From: Bicyclus anynana
Taxonomy: Eukaryota > Arthropoda > Insecta > Lepidoptera > Nymphalidae
Reading direction: 5' to 3'
Assembly: GCF_947172395.1 (NCBI RefSeq)
Contig: NC_069087.1
Span: 16,932,889-16,996,888, forward strand
DNA: 64,000 nucleotides
Of this stretch, positions 33,529 to 43,589 are shown piece by piece. The position numbers and the translations under genes are program-made. Every line of letters begins with the position of its first letter. The stretch's first letter is position 1. A model generated the notes under the pieces. It was given only the letters and a program-made list of their open reading frames with translations. It had not been told where the DNA came from and ran no database searches.

Positions 33529-34195
33529 AGATATCAAGCTGAAATTCATATCAAATCCTCAGGTCTATAGTCCCTTAGTAGAGCTGTGAAAAAATCGAAT
33601 TTCTAAGTCAACGAAAAAAGATACAGCCGTTTATTTATTGAATATATTGGAATTCTATTAGAAATCATCTTTGTGAAATAAACATTGGTTTGATGTAGGG
33701 ATTTTCAAAGTGGCCTAACGGTTGGTTGGACTTTTGATACTTTTAGACGTGTTTTTTTCGAAATAATTTTTTAAAGTAAAAGAATATAAAGTGATCTTTT
33801 TCAAACTTGACCAATAACTCCCTTTCCTTCAATTTGGCGAAAGACATAAGCGAATCCTTGACCATGACCATGACCATGAATCCAGCTCTAACCTGATGAA
33901 CTATACAATATGGTACAACTTGGGTGCTTAGGCATTACGTCCATTTATAACACATCAATTCTGTTTAGATTTATTTTAATCCTGCAATAAAACCATCCTT
34001 TCAATGTACCATTTTAATTTTATACCTTACCAGGGGATTTTATTCTCGCGTCGTAAACGAATTCTTCGTATGATTGCCCATGTTTACGACCTAAGGTAAG
34101 GGCTTGTTTACAGCGAGTTAAGCGAAATTGTATAGCCTGTATATCCAGATTATTGCAACTTAGCACGTCAACACATTTACACATTGTAGTGTACA
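33529..34195. other. Non-coding DNA, no gene seen
   Basis: Contains three gaccat units at about 33861-33879; otherwise nothing recognised. Confidence 0.4.
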
Positions 34196-34338
34196 TAGCC
34201 GTGATCCTAGTAGATATGACCTCTGCTTTCGATAACGGGGACGTAGATTCGAATCCGGTCCGGGGCATGCACCTCCAACTTTTCAGTTATGTGCATTTTA
34301 AGAAATTACACGTGACCCAAGCGGTGAAGGAAAATATC
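34196..34338 (+). mobile_element. SINE family 2, 3'-truncated copy
   Basis: A tRNA-like head (agccgtgatcctagtagata, B-box gattcgaatccggtccgg) is followed by ggggcatgcacctccaactt, ttaagaaattacacgtgacc and aagcggtgaaggaaaat, in the order seen at 54870-55178. The tail half is missing. The head keeps the pol III A- and B-box positions. Confidence 0.88.
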
Positions 34339-34421
34339 TATTTACCTATGACAAGTTACAAAGCATGGTTTTAGAACGCATAAAGGACAAACACACAAAG
34401 ATATATAATTTTTTATACTTA

Positions 34422-34474
34422 CTCACTGCGTTAACTGAGTAACCATAAATACGTTACTCAGTAAACGCAGTGAG
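34422..34474. repeat. Strong hairpin, 22-bp arms with one mismatch
   Basis: Arms at 34422-34443 (begins ctcactgcgtt) and 34453-34474 (ends aacgcagtgag) pair at 21 of 22 positions around a 9-base loop, with weak pairing continuing a few bases outward. Arm length fits a small-RNA duplex, but the loop is short and the near-perfect pairing is unlike most animal microRNA precursors. No known microRNA sequence was recognised. It could be a microRNA-like hairpin, a siRNA source or a template-switch product. Confidence 0.85.
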
Positions 34475-34597
34475 AAGGTAAATTAAATAGAGTTTCCTAT
34501 AAAAATACCTTTAAAAGGAAAGGTCCAATGTTAACCGAAAATATTAGGACATTAGGACAACTTTGCTTATGATTGTTGTTACATTAATAGGTAGCTC

Positions 34598-34810
34598 TCA
34601 AAATTCAAAAATTCATTTATTTCAATTGGCCTTAGTTTACAAGCACTTTTGAAAGGTCAGGATTAAGTCATAATTTAATTTAATCTAATGGTGGTATTAA
34701 TAGTCGAAAACTTGAAATTAAAGCTAAGAGGGTTCCAAAGCGCCTTGGTCCGAAAAGAGCCCACAACAAACTCAGCCAAGGTTTTTTCTCAAAATAATGA
34801 ATCCATAAAA
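34598..34810 (+). repeat. Dispersed LINE 3'-end-like repeat, copy 2
   Basis: aaaattcatttatttcaatt, ttagtttacaagcacttttga and agagcccacaacaaactcag correspond to 10449-10590, with a longer middle part here. Non-coding old repeat. Confidence 0.65.
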
Positions 34811-35984
34811 CGCATCTTTACAAAAACAAAGTTACATTCTAATGCATAAAGCGAGTTTGATATGTTTGTGAAAATTAAAAAAAAAAGGATTTGAGCTTTA
34901 GCGGAGCCAAAGTCGTTAACAAACGAAGATCGTTCGCGAAGTATCCAAGGTTATGTCAGCTTGTTTATTACCCGGCGAGTGCACCCAAAATGGCTTCTAC
35001 AGTAAAATTAACCTCGCATTTTAGTTAGTCTTTATTTTTTTTTATAAAATATTTTTTTTTTTGCGTATAAAGATAGGCATCCACATATCCGCATTATAAA
35101 TATCGGACTAATTTTACGGTAGATTCGTGCGATAAAAAATATTTAGTGACAACGATCACTGTCGGACGAAAATCGCCGTTTTTAAAATACCTAAATCATA
35201 GCAAATACAGTTACCAAAAAAAATAAAAACTGCGTCAACGATAAATAATATCTGAGTTTAATATAGGGATGTGACTACGCACTGTAGGTACGATACTTAC
35301 AAGTGGCGGGCGATTAAGCGAGATTTATTCAGGCTAGACAGTTAAATCAGACGGATGAAACTTTTTCGCTTTATTGTACTTGGTCGTCGCTTGTCCTTAG
35401 GGTTGTTACTATGTATTTTTGTTTATATCGTTTTTAACAAAGTAACTATTATATTTTTCAAGATTTCACAGAAAAAAATATTTAAGATAAATTAGGCGAT
35501 TCACTGTGATCAGATTTGGTGATTTGTGACAGACTTTAGAACTAGGAGGTTCTAATTTCCTATAATCGATGACTTCCCTGTTATAAAACATCGTGCTATG
35601 TTAGTTCACAAGTAATAACCAAACCATATAGGAATTGAATTTTTTTTTTAATATCTTTGGTACTAATGACGCGTAGAAGAGGAATGCAACAACGTTTTTC
35701 CTTTAATTTGGAGTCAAATCAAACTCAGTTTATGCTTAACAGAAATATGCTAGCTAAGACGAAAGGTGTCGGTTTATTAGTTGAACGTTGCATAGATTGC
35801 ATCACGTTAGTAGTTAAACTTACAATAACCTTTTTAGAAAAACGTGATTTTTAAATAGCACTGTGGCAACCCTAAATGTACAACCGGCATTAGTGACTGC
35901 TTTATCGTTATTCAATTTCAAACCCAATGCGTTTTATATATAAAGTTCAAAATTGACTGACTGATAGATAAGGGAGAGGTGTAC
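34811..35984. other. AT-rich non-coding DNA, no gene seen
   Basis: 34900-35010 is somewhat GC-richer (ttagcggagccaaagtcg, then acccggcgagtgcacccaaa) and may be constrained, but nothing is recognised. Confidence 0.4.
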
Positions 35985-36190
35985 GTCTGGGTGCACTATG
36001 CGACGGAATAAGTACAGTTGCGATCAATACTGAAAATCGTATAGTGCATACAGCTTTATCTGTGTTTGTGTCATTAAATTAAAACTGCCTATGTATGGGT
36101 GCAGACGTAATATATAATAGTGTAGAACCTTCATCTGTGTTTGTATCATCAAATTAAAATTATCTGTGTGTGTGCAGACGTAGTGATATG
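35985..36190. repeat. Tandem repeat, about 75 bp unit
   Basis: The phrase atctgtgtttgt occurs at 36058 and 36133 (offset 75), followed in both units by tcat/a-aaattaaaa, a tgtgtg/tatg run and gtgcagacgta. A partial unit precedes it (gggtgcactatgcgacg near 35990). No coding frame. Confidence 0.8.
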
Positions 36191-36504
36191 GATGTACTAA
36201 GCTTAGGTAACACTGGCGGTAAAAGATAGCTGTACTAAAGGTTTTATAGGGTATTAGTGCATTTTAATGGTGTTCGTAATATGCTTGATATTAATTAAAC
36301 AGGGCAGCTTAACGAATAATGTAATTACATTGTATGATAGGTTATAATTTTCGAACTGGAGATATTACGAAATAATATTATAGACTTGACGTTTCAGAAG
36401 TATTTAAGCCTAATACTTTAAAATATTTTAATTATGTCATAGTGCATTATAAATCAGTTTTTGGGTAGGCTTTTGTTTACCTTTGTAACTTATTTTTGTT
36501 TTTT

Positions 36505-36805
36505 AATTTTGTATAAACATGCGCTTAGCTGCAATCACGCCTGATGGTAAGAGATGATGCAGCCTATGGTGGAACGCGCTTCCCTAGAAGATGCCTATTC
36601 ACTCTTGACTTGAAGATACCCATATTGTAGGTAGTGGGGAAAACGGAAGCTGGCAGAGCTTTCCACATCCTTGCAGTGCGTATAAGGAAAGAGGAACTAA
36701 ACCGCTTAGAACGCGTCCTAGGAATTTCGACGACGTAGCGGTGCAGATCTCTGCGATGCCTAGCCAATGAGCCTTCCCTTAGCGTTCTGCCTTGAACTAT
36801 TGGTA
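36505..36805 (-). mobile_element. Jockey/CR1-like LINE C-terminus
   Basis: The minus strand is open for about 75 codons: GRTLREGSLARHRRDLHRY, VVEIPRTRSKRFSSSFLIRT, ARMWKALPASVFPTTYNMG, IFKSRVNRHL, then a stop. The block (R)TARMWxxLPxSVFP...YxxxxFKxRVxxHL is the usual C-terminal end of Jockey/CR1-type LINE reverse transcriptases in Lepidoptera. After the stop it continues into a 3' UTR with tcttaccatcaggcgtgatt. 5'-truncated and inactive. Degraded relatives of the same UTR/coding end lie at 41280-41345 and 46560-46608. Confidence 0.88.
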
Positions 36806-38930
36806 TCAGACATTATGTATTAGATAACAATAAGAGTTGACGGCTTAACTTGCTTTGTAAGACACTGGGGTGTTACAACTTACACCGACTGCAAACTGCT
36901 ATTAGAAAATTCCAAGATTAATAACTCAATATTTCATAGCCAGAGCCTACGTAAATAAATTACACATATCAAACAAAATGCTATAAAGTCTGACGATTTT
37001 TTTGCGCAAATATAGGTCATAGATTGTATCTTACAGCTGTTCGCTGTCGCCATAACGAATAAGAAATGCCTGTACAAAGTGTGCACATTAACAAAACGAG
37101 AAATGTGAACAACTATAGGCTGTAGCCACGTCTTTGTCTGCAGGACTTAAAATAAAAAGTTTGAATTACGATTTTCTTTAATGTTGTCAGATGGATGGAA
37201 TTCAAGATGACCTTAGTTTGATCGTCCTTCGTACATCAGTATAATTAATTACTATTCTTATAACATTATGTTAAGGTAAAGAGCAAAAGGGAAAATATTT
37301 GGGAATGTTAAAAATAAGCTAAAATCCATATTTGGCCCTTACCTGTATATGAAAACTTCGCATGTAAAATTCCTATTTATACCTACGTAAATAATTCCTA
37401 CCTACTTACATAAACTGAAACATAAGTTACATTCATGTCATATTATCTCAAAAAGGCATATGTTTAGCATTTGGCAGCACAAGAGATAGAAGTAAAAACG
37501 TCCAGAGGGTGCTCTTAAATCCGATGGACAGACTCGTCGGCAACCATAGATTTACAAGTCGGTACAAAGTGCCGGCAACCCAATCATAAATGGCGGAGTG
37601 CTACCACAACGCAGCCATCTGCCAAAAAACAAAGCAGTCTAGAAGCGGTGCATTGAATGCATTGCACATTGTATAAATTACGATCTCTTCCACGACGATT
37701 AAAAATTACTGCATTGACCTAATGCGAGCGCATATATGGCACATTTCGCATGATTCTTAAAATACTAACTTATGTATAGTTAAATTTCATTTTAAAAATA
37801 TGTTGTAAAGAATAACAACATCCTCAATACACAGACTCACACACCCACTTCACAATAGACTGGTCTCAAGCAGGTTAAGAGCTTCAGTAATGAGTCAACT
37901 CTTTAATTATTCGCGCAATGTTTATTTTAACGATCAATTATTGGGAGCCATATTGAAAGGTGTGCTCTTCGTCGCAAAAACTGCGCACCGGTGCCAGTTG
38001 TGGCGCGCACAGCTGAAGCGACGCGTGCCTTAAATTTGTCTTCCTAATAAGTGGAAAGGAGAAACCCAGTCTCCATACTAACGCGGGCCCAAATTATACA
38101 AATGATACAGAGCTGAAATTAATAGTCAGGGTTCCGTAAAACATTTTGTACAATTGATTACTATCAAGTTAATTTTTCGTGAGTAGCTTCATCTCGATGA
38201 GACGATTGATTTTTTTATTTACAAAAAACTCTTGACTGGTCTGGTAGTTACCAGGAAATTAAAATTTCTGAGCGTTGAAACGAGATGCACCACGAAATTT
38301 GTAGGACGTTGTGGCTGTTAAGTTGTATAACTATTATTTAATCAAAAGTAAAAAATCGTCATTTTGATCAAATCAAATCATCAAAGGTTTTTACATTTTT
38401 CATTTTCCATAAGAAAGCCATGTTATTTGCGAGTGTCATAAGCTATATTTTATCCCGGTATCACTATCATGATTATCTGATCATTATCACAAGATGATTA
38501 TTGTTAAATTTAATCTCGGCTCAAAGTCAAAGGCTAAATACTCGTAGATCTAAATGGAATTTGGCACAATATCAAGTGCCGGTAAAGTTTATAAGGAAAT
38601 TGCTGTATTTTACTACAGGGAGGATAATTTAAAGCTAACAAGAAATTAAATAAACATAAATTTATGAATATTCCTTGTTAATGGTAATGCTGATTATAGC
38701 CTGTAGGTAGGTAGAATTAAATCGGCGGTGTTAATATCGCTTGCATTAATTTATGTTGTATAATAAATAGTAACAGTACTTATAGGGATTGTAATAAAAT
38801 CGTATTTTCTGTTATAACAGTAAAAATTAATAGAAATTTATGCTAAAATTGATTGCATCATATTATGATCTTCAAGACCTAATGTGCATATCAATTCGTT
38901 TACTTTTAAACCATTTTCTTGATGAAAGAT
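36806..38930. other. Non-coding DNA, no gene seen
   Basis: 37490-37680 and 37950-38040 are GC-richer patches (the second has tgcgcaccggtgccagttgt and gcgcgcacagctgaagcgac) without recognised repeats or frames; possible regulatory blocks. The rest is AT-rich. Confidence 0.4.
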
Positions 38931-39138
38931 TCGGTTTCTACACGGCATCGTACCGGAATGCTAAATCGCTTGGCGGTACGTCTTTTGCCGGTAGGGTGGT
39001 AACTAGTCACGGCCGAAGCCTCCCACCAGCCAGACCTGGACAAATTAAGAGAATCTCAATCTGCCCAGCCGGGGATCGAACCCAGGACCTCCGTCTTGTA
39101 AATCCACCGCGAATACCACTGCGCCACGGAGGCCGTCA
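38931..39138 (-). mobile_element. SINE family 1 (copy D), tail missing
   Basis: On the minus strand the head begins at 39138 (gacggcctccgtggcgcag), the B-box ggttcgatccccggctg is intact, and the body runs to gatgccgtgtagaaaccga at 38931, where it stops before the ggattttcatcc block. The intact pol III boxes and high similarity to copy A suggest a relatively young copy. An open frame of 132 codons on the plus strand crosses it but is only SINE sequence. Confidence 0.9.
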
Positions 39139-39160
39139 AAACCTCCAACCTCCACCAAAA

Positions 39161-39232
39161 GTGGTGGACTATTGGCATTACCCTTCGAGAGACTCGAGCT
39201 CAGCAGTGAGCCGAATATGGGTTGATGACGAT
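39161..39232 (+). mobile_element. SINE family 2 tail fragment
   Basis: gtggtggactattggca, gagactcgagctcagcagtg and agccgaatatgggttgatga match the 3' part of the family 2 copy at 54870-55178. It sits 22 bases from SINE copy D, so the two lie back to back. Confidence 0.8.
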
Positions 39233-39527
39233 CGATAGAGTATACATTCTATAAGGAAAGAGTGGTCCTGTAGACAACCGTTAAAAAAAGAATGATGATG
39301 AATGCACGATGAATTCATCGAACGCATTGAATACATCCAATCCCATGATTGCATGTATTGAATGTGTCCGCAATGCTCCACTTACGCAACGCGGTGATTT
39401 ATTGTGCAACGGTTACGCCACCTTGCGGTTCTCTTCACGGTCAAGTGCGAAAATTATCTGTTAGTACTGTATTGCGAGGTTTTTAGATTATAGCTACACG
39501 TTACTTGTGGACGGTTGATGTTTTACT

Positions 39528-39860
39528 TGATCAACCTGCATGGTCTAGTGATCATTTTATGCGGATAACGAGGTGTTCGGTTCGAATCTCGGATGGAACT
39601 TTCTACTGGACTGAGAGTACCTTTTTACTAATAATTTCTTGGAAGAAAAACACTCAGCCCGGAATTGGGAAATTGATGTCGACCCCGTGCCTCAGACTCA
39701 GAGCACGTTCCCGGTAACTATTATTAACAATAAGCCTATTTTTCAACGACCCAATACACAATAATGGGCCATCCATGCTTCCCTCTCCTTACAAAAGGGT
39801 TCTCTTTAGAGGAAAGGGTAAATGGAGTTGGTGCTCACTCGGGTTGGTAAGCCTAATGTT
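39528..39860 (+). mobile_element. tRNA-derived SINE (family 4)
   Basis: A tRNA-like head with tggtctagtgatcatttta (A-box region) and ggttcgaatctcggatgg (B-box) is followed by actttctactggactgagag, aaaaacactcagcccggaat, tgtcgaccccgtgcctcaga and gagcacgttcccggtaac. Further parts (aatgggccatccatgcttcc, ttctctttagaggaaaggg) extend to about 39860. The 70-codon open frame over it is not a gene. Confidence 0.75.
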
Positions 39861-39945
39861 ATATTCTTTATCGACCACTGTTGAATGTTTATGGTAATAA
39901 CCGGGACCGATGACTTAACGTGCTCTTTGAGCTTGAGTAACTTAC
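39861..39945 (-). mobile_element. SINE family 4 tail fragment, inverted
   Basis: ggtaataaccgggaccgatg followed by acttaacgtgctctttgag is the reverse complement of the 'gagcacgttaag ... cggtcccggttattac' tail block of this SINE family, directly beside the plus-strand copy. The two are tail to tail. Confidence 0.6.
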
Positions 39946-40794
39946 TTTCTATGACGAAGAAATTTATTCGTATTTGGTATACTGTTTCTTCTATTCAACT
40001 TTCTGATGATTAATAACAATATATAATAAATTTGCAAATCATTAATACGGAATTTATTCGACATTCAATGTTTAGATCAGTCATCTCTTTGAAATTCAAT
40101 TCCGGTCTCGAATTTTGTTAGTATCCGATCTGATGTATTAACAAAATACCAAGAATTTTCTTGATGAATGGAACTCGTAATTTCCTCCTTATTATGCGTA
40201 GATTATTATTGACCATAAATTAGGCTTACGTGTGGTTTCGCAAATGCCTTGTTACTCATTGGTCTTCTGAGAACAGCCCTGATGCTGGGGTTTTACCCCA
40301 AATAAGTTTAATATCCAGAATCGAGAAGAAGTGTATAGTAATTTTTTTTTTCGTAGTCTTTATCTTTAATACTAAGCCTTTAACTCTTTAACTAATAACT
40401 AAGCCTTTTTATGTTACACACATAGTCTGTAGTTATTTTGTTTAAAAAACACTTAGTTTTGCTTGCATTATGGCAATAGATTGAATTCTGAATTGCACCT
40501 CTGCGAACTTCTCCAGCATTGACGGTTCTCCGCATATCAATATCACTATTTTTTTTTTAAATAGATCATAATATTATATCAGTAAATGGAAAATTACACG
40601 TTCATGGTGCTTCGAGACCTTTGCCAACATTAAAAAAAATGTAACATCTCAAATTGTATATGGAAGTGAAGAGTGAAACCTGTCCCTCCGAGGAAGACAT
40701 TCCAAGGGCTGGTCCGAACGGTAATTAATAGAAGGTCAGGCAGCCGTTAGATGCGAGCGATGCGCATCTAGTCCTATATAGGCGTTCGTCCGGC
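39946..40794. other. AT-rich non-coding DNA, no gene seen
   Basis: 40660-40790 is GC-richer (cctgtccctccgaggaagac, then ggctggtccgaacggt) without a recognised family. Confidence 0.4.
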
Positions 40795-41200
40795 TGCTTT
40801 ATAAAGCCAGATCGGTTTTTGTAGCCAGCGAAGCACCCTGTGTTGTTCTTTAACTGCACACAACATAGACATCATTGATTTGAAAGATATTTTGTTGTCT
40901 TGGGATTTTTCCTCTATGTCACACAGTGACAGAATATATTTAGTAGGGTTGGGTTGGTAGCACTGTCCGCAATTTTAGGGATGAGCAGTTTACTTTGATG
41001 ATCTGTTTATTTTATTCGAACATCGCGGGTCGCATATATTAATCCTATGCCTTATGCTTAGAGCCACATCGGGTTTTGTAGCTATCGAAACACCCTATAT
41101 CTGTGTTGTTCTGTCACACGACATTGTCCATTTCAAAGATATTTTGTTTCTCATATGTCGTGATTTTCCTAGAAATTGCAGCATTGTGTCATATTATTTA
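40795..41200. repeat. Old direct duplication, about 140 bp, offset about 256
   Basis: 40795-40935 and 41052-41200 share agagccacatcggg-type starts, ttttgtagc, gaaacaccct, tgtgttgttct, aaagatattttgtt and gattttcct in the same order with many substitutions. Either two copies of one dispersed element inserted in tandem or an old local duplication. Confidence 0.7.
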
Positions 41201-41279
41201 TTTAGTGATGTACTCTTATTAATTGCGTTGAACGCAATTATAATGATAGAGTTTTTTATATGGTTCCTGCTTGACCATG

Positions 41280-41345
41280 TTCTCATCTAATGGTAAGTGT
41301 AGATTTGGCATAAGTGGAAGGTGCTTGCCTAGAAAATGCCTATTT
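41280..41345 (-). mobile_element. Degraded Jockey/CR1-like LINE end
   Basis: ctcatctaatggtaagtgta followed by cctagaaaatgcctatttca parallels the 3' UTR and last codons of 36505-36805 (ctgatggtaagagatg, ccctagaagatgcctattc). Short and diverged. Confidence 0.55.
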
Positions 41346-42786
41346 CACTCGCATCATAGTACTGGTTGTATGAATTAGGAAATACTGACTAGTCTGGACT
41401 GGTTAAATTTACTTTAGTCTGTGTGACACTAGAAATCGGATAATACCAATGAAAAAGTGAAAACGATCAAAGGTTATGTAAAGATCAGCTTCGGACTGTA
41501 TCAAACAACTATTGGAAGCACTTAGGATTCCTTATAAGTCATATGATAAATAATTAAACATGTATGTGGGAATCCTAGAGCCGTGTCCGTTTGTAGAATT
41601 TCCGTTGTATTCTTCGCCTTAATTGAATTACTTTTTCCCTCATGAGAAAGGGTACTTTTGCAATATACCAGCAACTTTATTTCCTTTTAAGGTATTTTAA
41701 TAACCTATTTGGTACTGCGGTTTCATTTGTGGCATAGTTTGTTTAACCGTTTTCCACCGTTATTCCTTGTTTTTGATTTTTTTTCTTTGTTTTGGACATT
41801 TTATCTAGAAGTCAATTTTGGTTTTTGCTTCGTCTAGGTGACTTATAATGAATCTTCGAGTTTAAGAGATTGAAAAAATTTCTAAATAAAAATATTTTTG
41901 TTACATTGATACAATGCAACGAATATAAAAACAAAACATAACTACCTTCAGTAGATCTAAAAGACACGTTCCCGCTTAAAGTTTTATATTTTTTAAGCTG
42001 TTAACACCGAGGTAGAGAAAATAATAACAGTTAACGTTCTCTGCATGTTGTTAAAAAAATATTATCGAAAACACTTAAAAGTTAATCGGAACATCACTAA
42101 TTAGCTGCATAACGGCGTTGTATCGGCACCAAACCGCAGATAACGTATCTAATTCTACACTTAATGCTCGCTACGATGGATTTATAGCGTGCTAGCGTGC
42201 TACAATGTAGCTATGAGGTTCCGTACACCATGTTACTACACCATAACTTATAGAAATTGCGAAACACGTCACTTCGATTAGGATTATAATAAAATGTAAG
42301 TCTTTAATCCTTAACTGCGAGTTTATGATTATGAACGGCTTTAAGTAGTTCATTACCAATATTTTCTTATTAATTCTCATTAGTTTAACTACAAGGCACA
42401 CCGCATCTCTCGCCTTAAGTTATTCTGAAACGGTCTGCTTGGAAGAAAATCAGCGAACTTAGACATTTTTTGGCAAATTCAAACTTAGAAAAACCTGTTA
42501 TATGCCTATACAAGAAAGCTTTACCAGTTCAAGACAATTTAGTAAAAGCGATTTTTTTTTAAAATTAATTTAACTGCATTTAAAATTAACCTTAAACCTG
42601 TTCTGGGAATCAAACTTGTCCTAAGTTTAAGGTAGTAAGTAAGTGTGAGGTAGGAAATCTAGCCTCAATAATTCTATATTTAAAGGACGAGATAATCTAT
42701 AATCAAAATACTTTGCCGCATCAAGCACAAGCATAAAGCTTGGAAAAGAAAAAGGAAATATAAGACAATAGACATGTTTAACTATC
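41346..42786. other. AT-rich non-coding DNA, no gene seen
   Basis: Nothing supported. Confidence 0.45.
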
Positions 42787-42975
42787 TGACGCCGCGCGGT
42801 TTCACCCGCGTGGTTCCCGTAAGAAAACAGGGATAATATAATATAGCCTATATCCTTCTTCAACAAATGAGTTATCTAACACTGAAAGAATTTTTCAAAT
42901 CGGACCAGTAGTTCCTGAGATTGTTTAGCGCGTTCGAACAAACAAACAAACTCTGCACCTTTATAATATTAGAGA
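42787..42975 (+). mobile_element. Helitron-like element, near complete short copy (family H)
   Basis: Begins gacgccgcgcggtttcaccc, gcgtggttcccg, then tatagcctatatccttctt, the shared gaaagaatttttcaaatcgg and cagtagttcctgagatt blocks, the acaaacaaac run, and ends ctttataatattag. Start and end agree with 58079-58263, giving a reference for the family. Non-coding. Confidence 0.78.
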
Positions 42976-43248
42976 TATTCTGTATCACACAACTGCGCGA
43001 TAGAAAAACCAAGCAGCGAGCCTACGAGTATGACTGCGTATTAATCAAGTTACGATTATGCAAGAACGACAAAATTAAACAAGATATTAAAGTAATTAAC
43101 CTGGCTTTTACCTCTCTGTATAATATTTTCGATAATATCTTTACTCGTTACATAACATAACAACATAGTGTTAATTGATGCAGGTTTTAATTATACAGAT
43201 TAATAATATATTATGTACGTAATGTTTCACTAACGCACTTAGTTTCAC
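42976..43248. other. Non-coding DNA, no gene seen
   Basis: The 79-codon plus-strand frame starting at 42921 begins inside the repeat above and has no recognised domain. No other feature. Confidence 0.4.
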
Positions 43249-43280
43249 AAACGACATTAAAAGGCAATTTAATGTCGTTT
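43249..43280. repeat. Hairpin with 13-bp perfect arms
   Basis: aaacgacattaaa (43249-43261) and tttaatgtcgttt (43268-43280) pair perfectly around a 6-base loop. Beyond an asymmetric bulge, tttcac and gtgaaa pair again. No repeat family is recognised. Confidence 0.75.
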
Positions 43281-43365
43281 TTATAGAAGTGAAATAGTAT
43301 TTTGTGTGTTGTGTGGTTTGTGTTGCATCATGGTTAGGCTTCATTTAAATATGTATTTTGTAGAA

Positions 43366-43388
43366 TAATAAATAAATAAATAAATAAT
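43366..43388. repeat. AATA tetranucleotide microsatellite
   Basis: Four to five aata/taaa units (aataaataaataaataa). Confidence 0.8.
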
Positions 43389-43397
43389 TTGTAACAA

Positions 43398-43432
43398 GCT
43401 TGTGCCCGCGGTTTCGCTTGCGTTAATGTTCA
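43398..43432 (+). mobile_element. Helitron-like terminus fragment (family H)
   Basis: gcttgtgcccgcggtttcgc and ttgcgtt match the start motif of this family (cccgcgacttcgtccgcgt type). The body is absent; DNA unrelated to the family follows. Confidence 0.5.
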
Positions 43433-43491
43433 TCAATCTAATGTTTACAGAAAGACAGTCTGAAAATGTATTATTCTATTTTTTGGGAATT

Positions 43492-43589
43492 ACCAGAAAA
43501 AAACCCCTTCTTCTGACGCTGTCGGGTAAAAAAAACACATTATAGTGTCCCCCAACAGCGTCAGAAGAAGGGTAATGTTTTTTTCTGGT
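43492..43589. repeat. Foldback hairpin, 31/35-base arms
   Basis: The left arm starts accagaaaaaaaccccttc and the right arm ends tgtttttttctggt. The central ttctgacgctgt / acagcgtcagaa pairing is perfect, and the arms differ only by a 4-base asymmetry (cccc versus a taat-containing segment). The loop holds acacattatagtgt, itself nearly palindromic. The size (98 bases) and stem resemble a small-RNA precursor or a miniature foldback element. Confidence 0.85.

Noticed and set aside
38840..39238. 132-codon plus-strand open frame
   Set aside because: It consists almost entirely of antisense SINE family 1 and a SINE family 2 tail.
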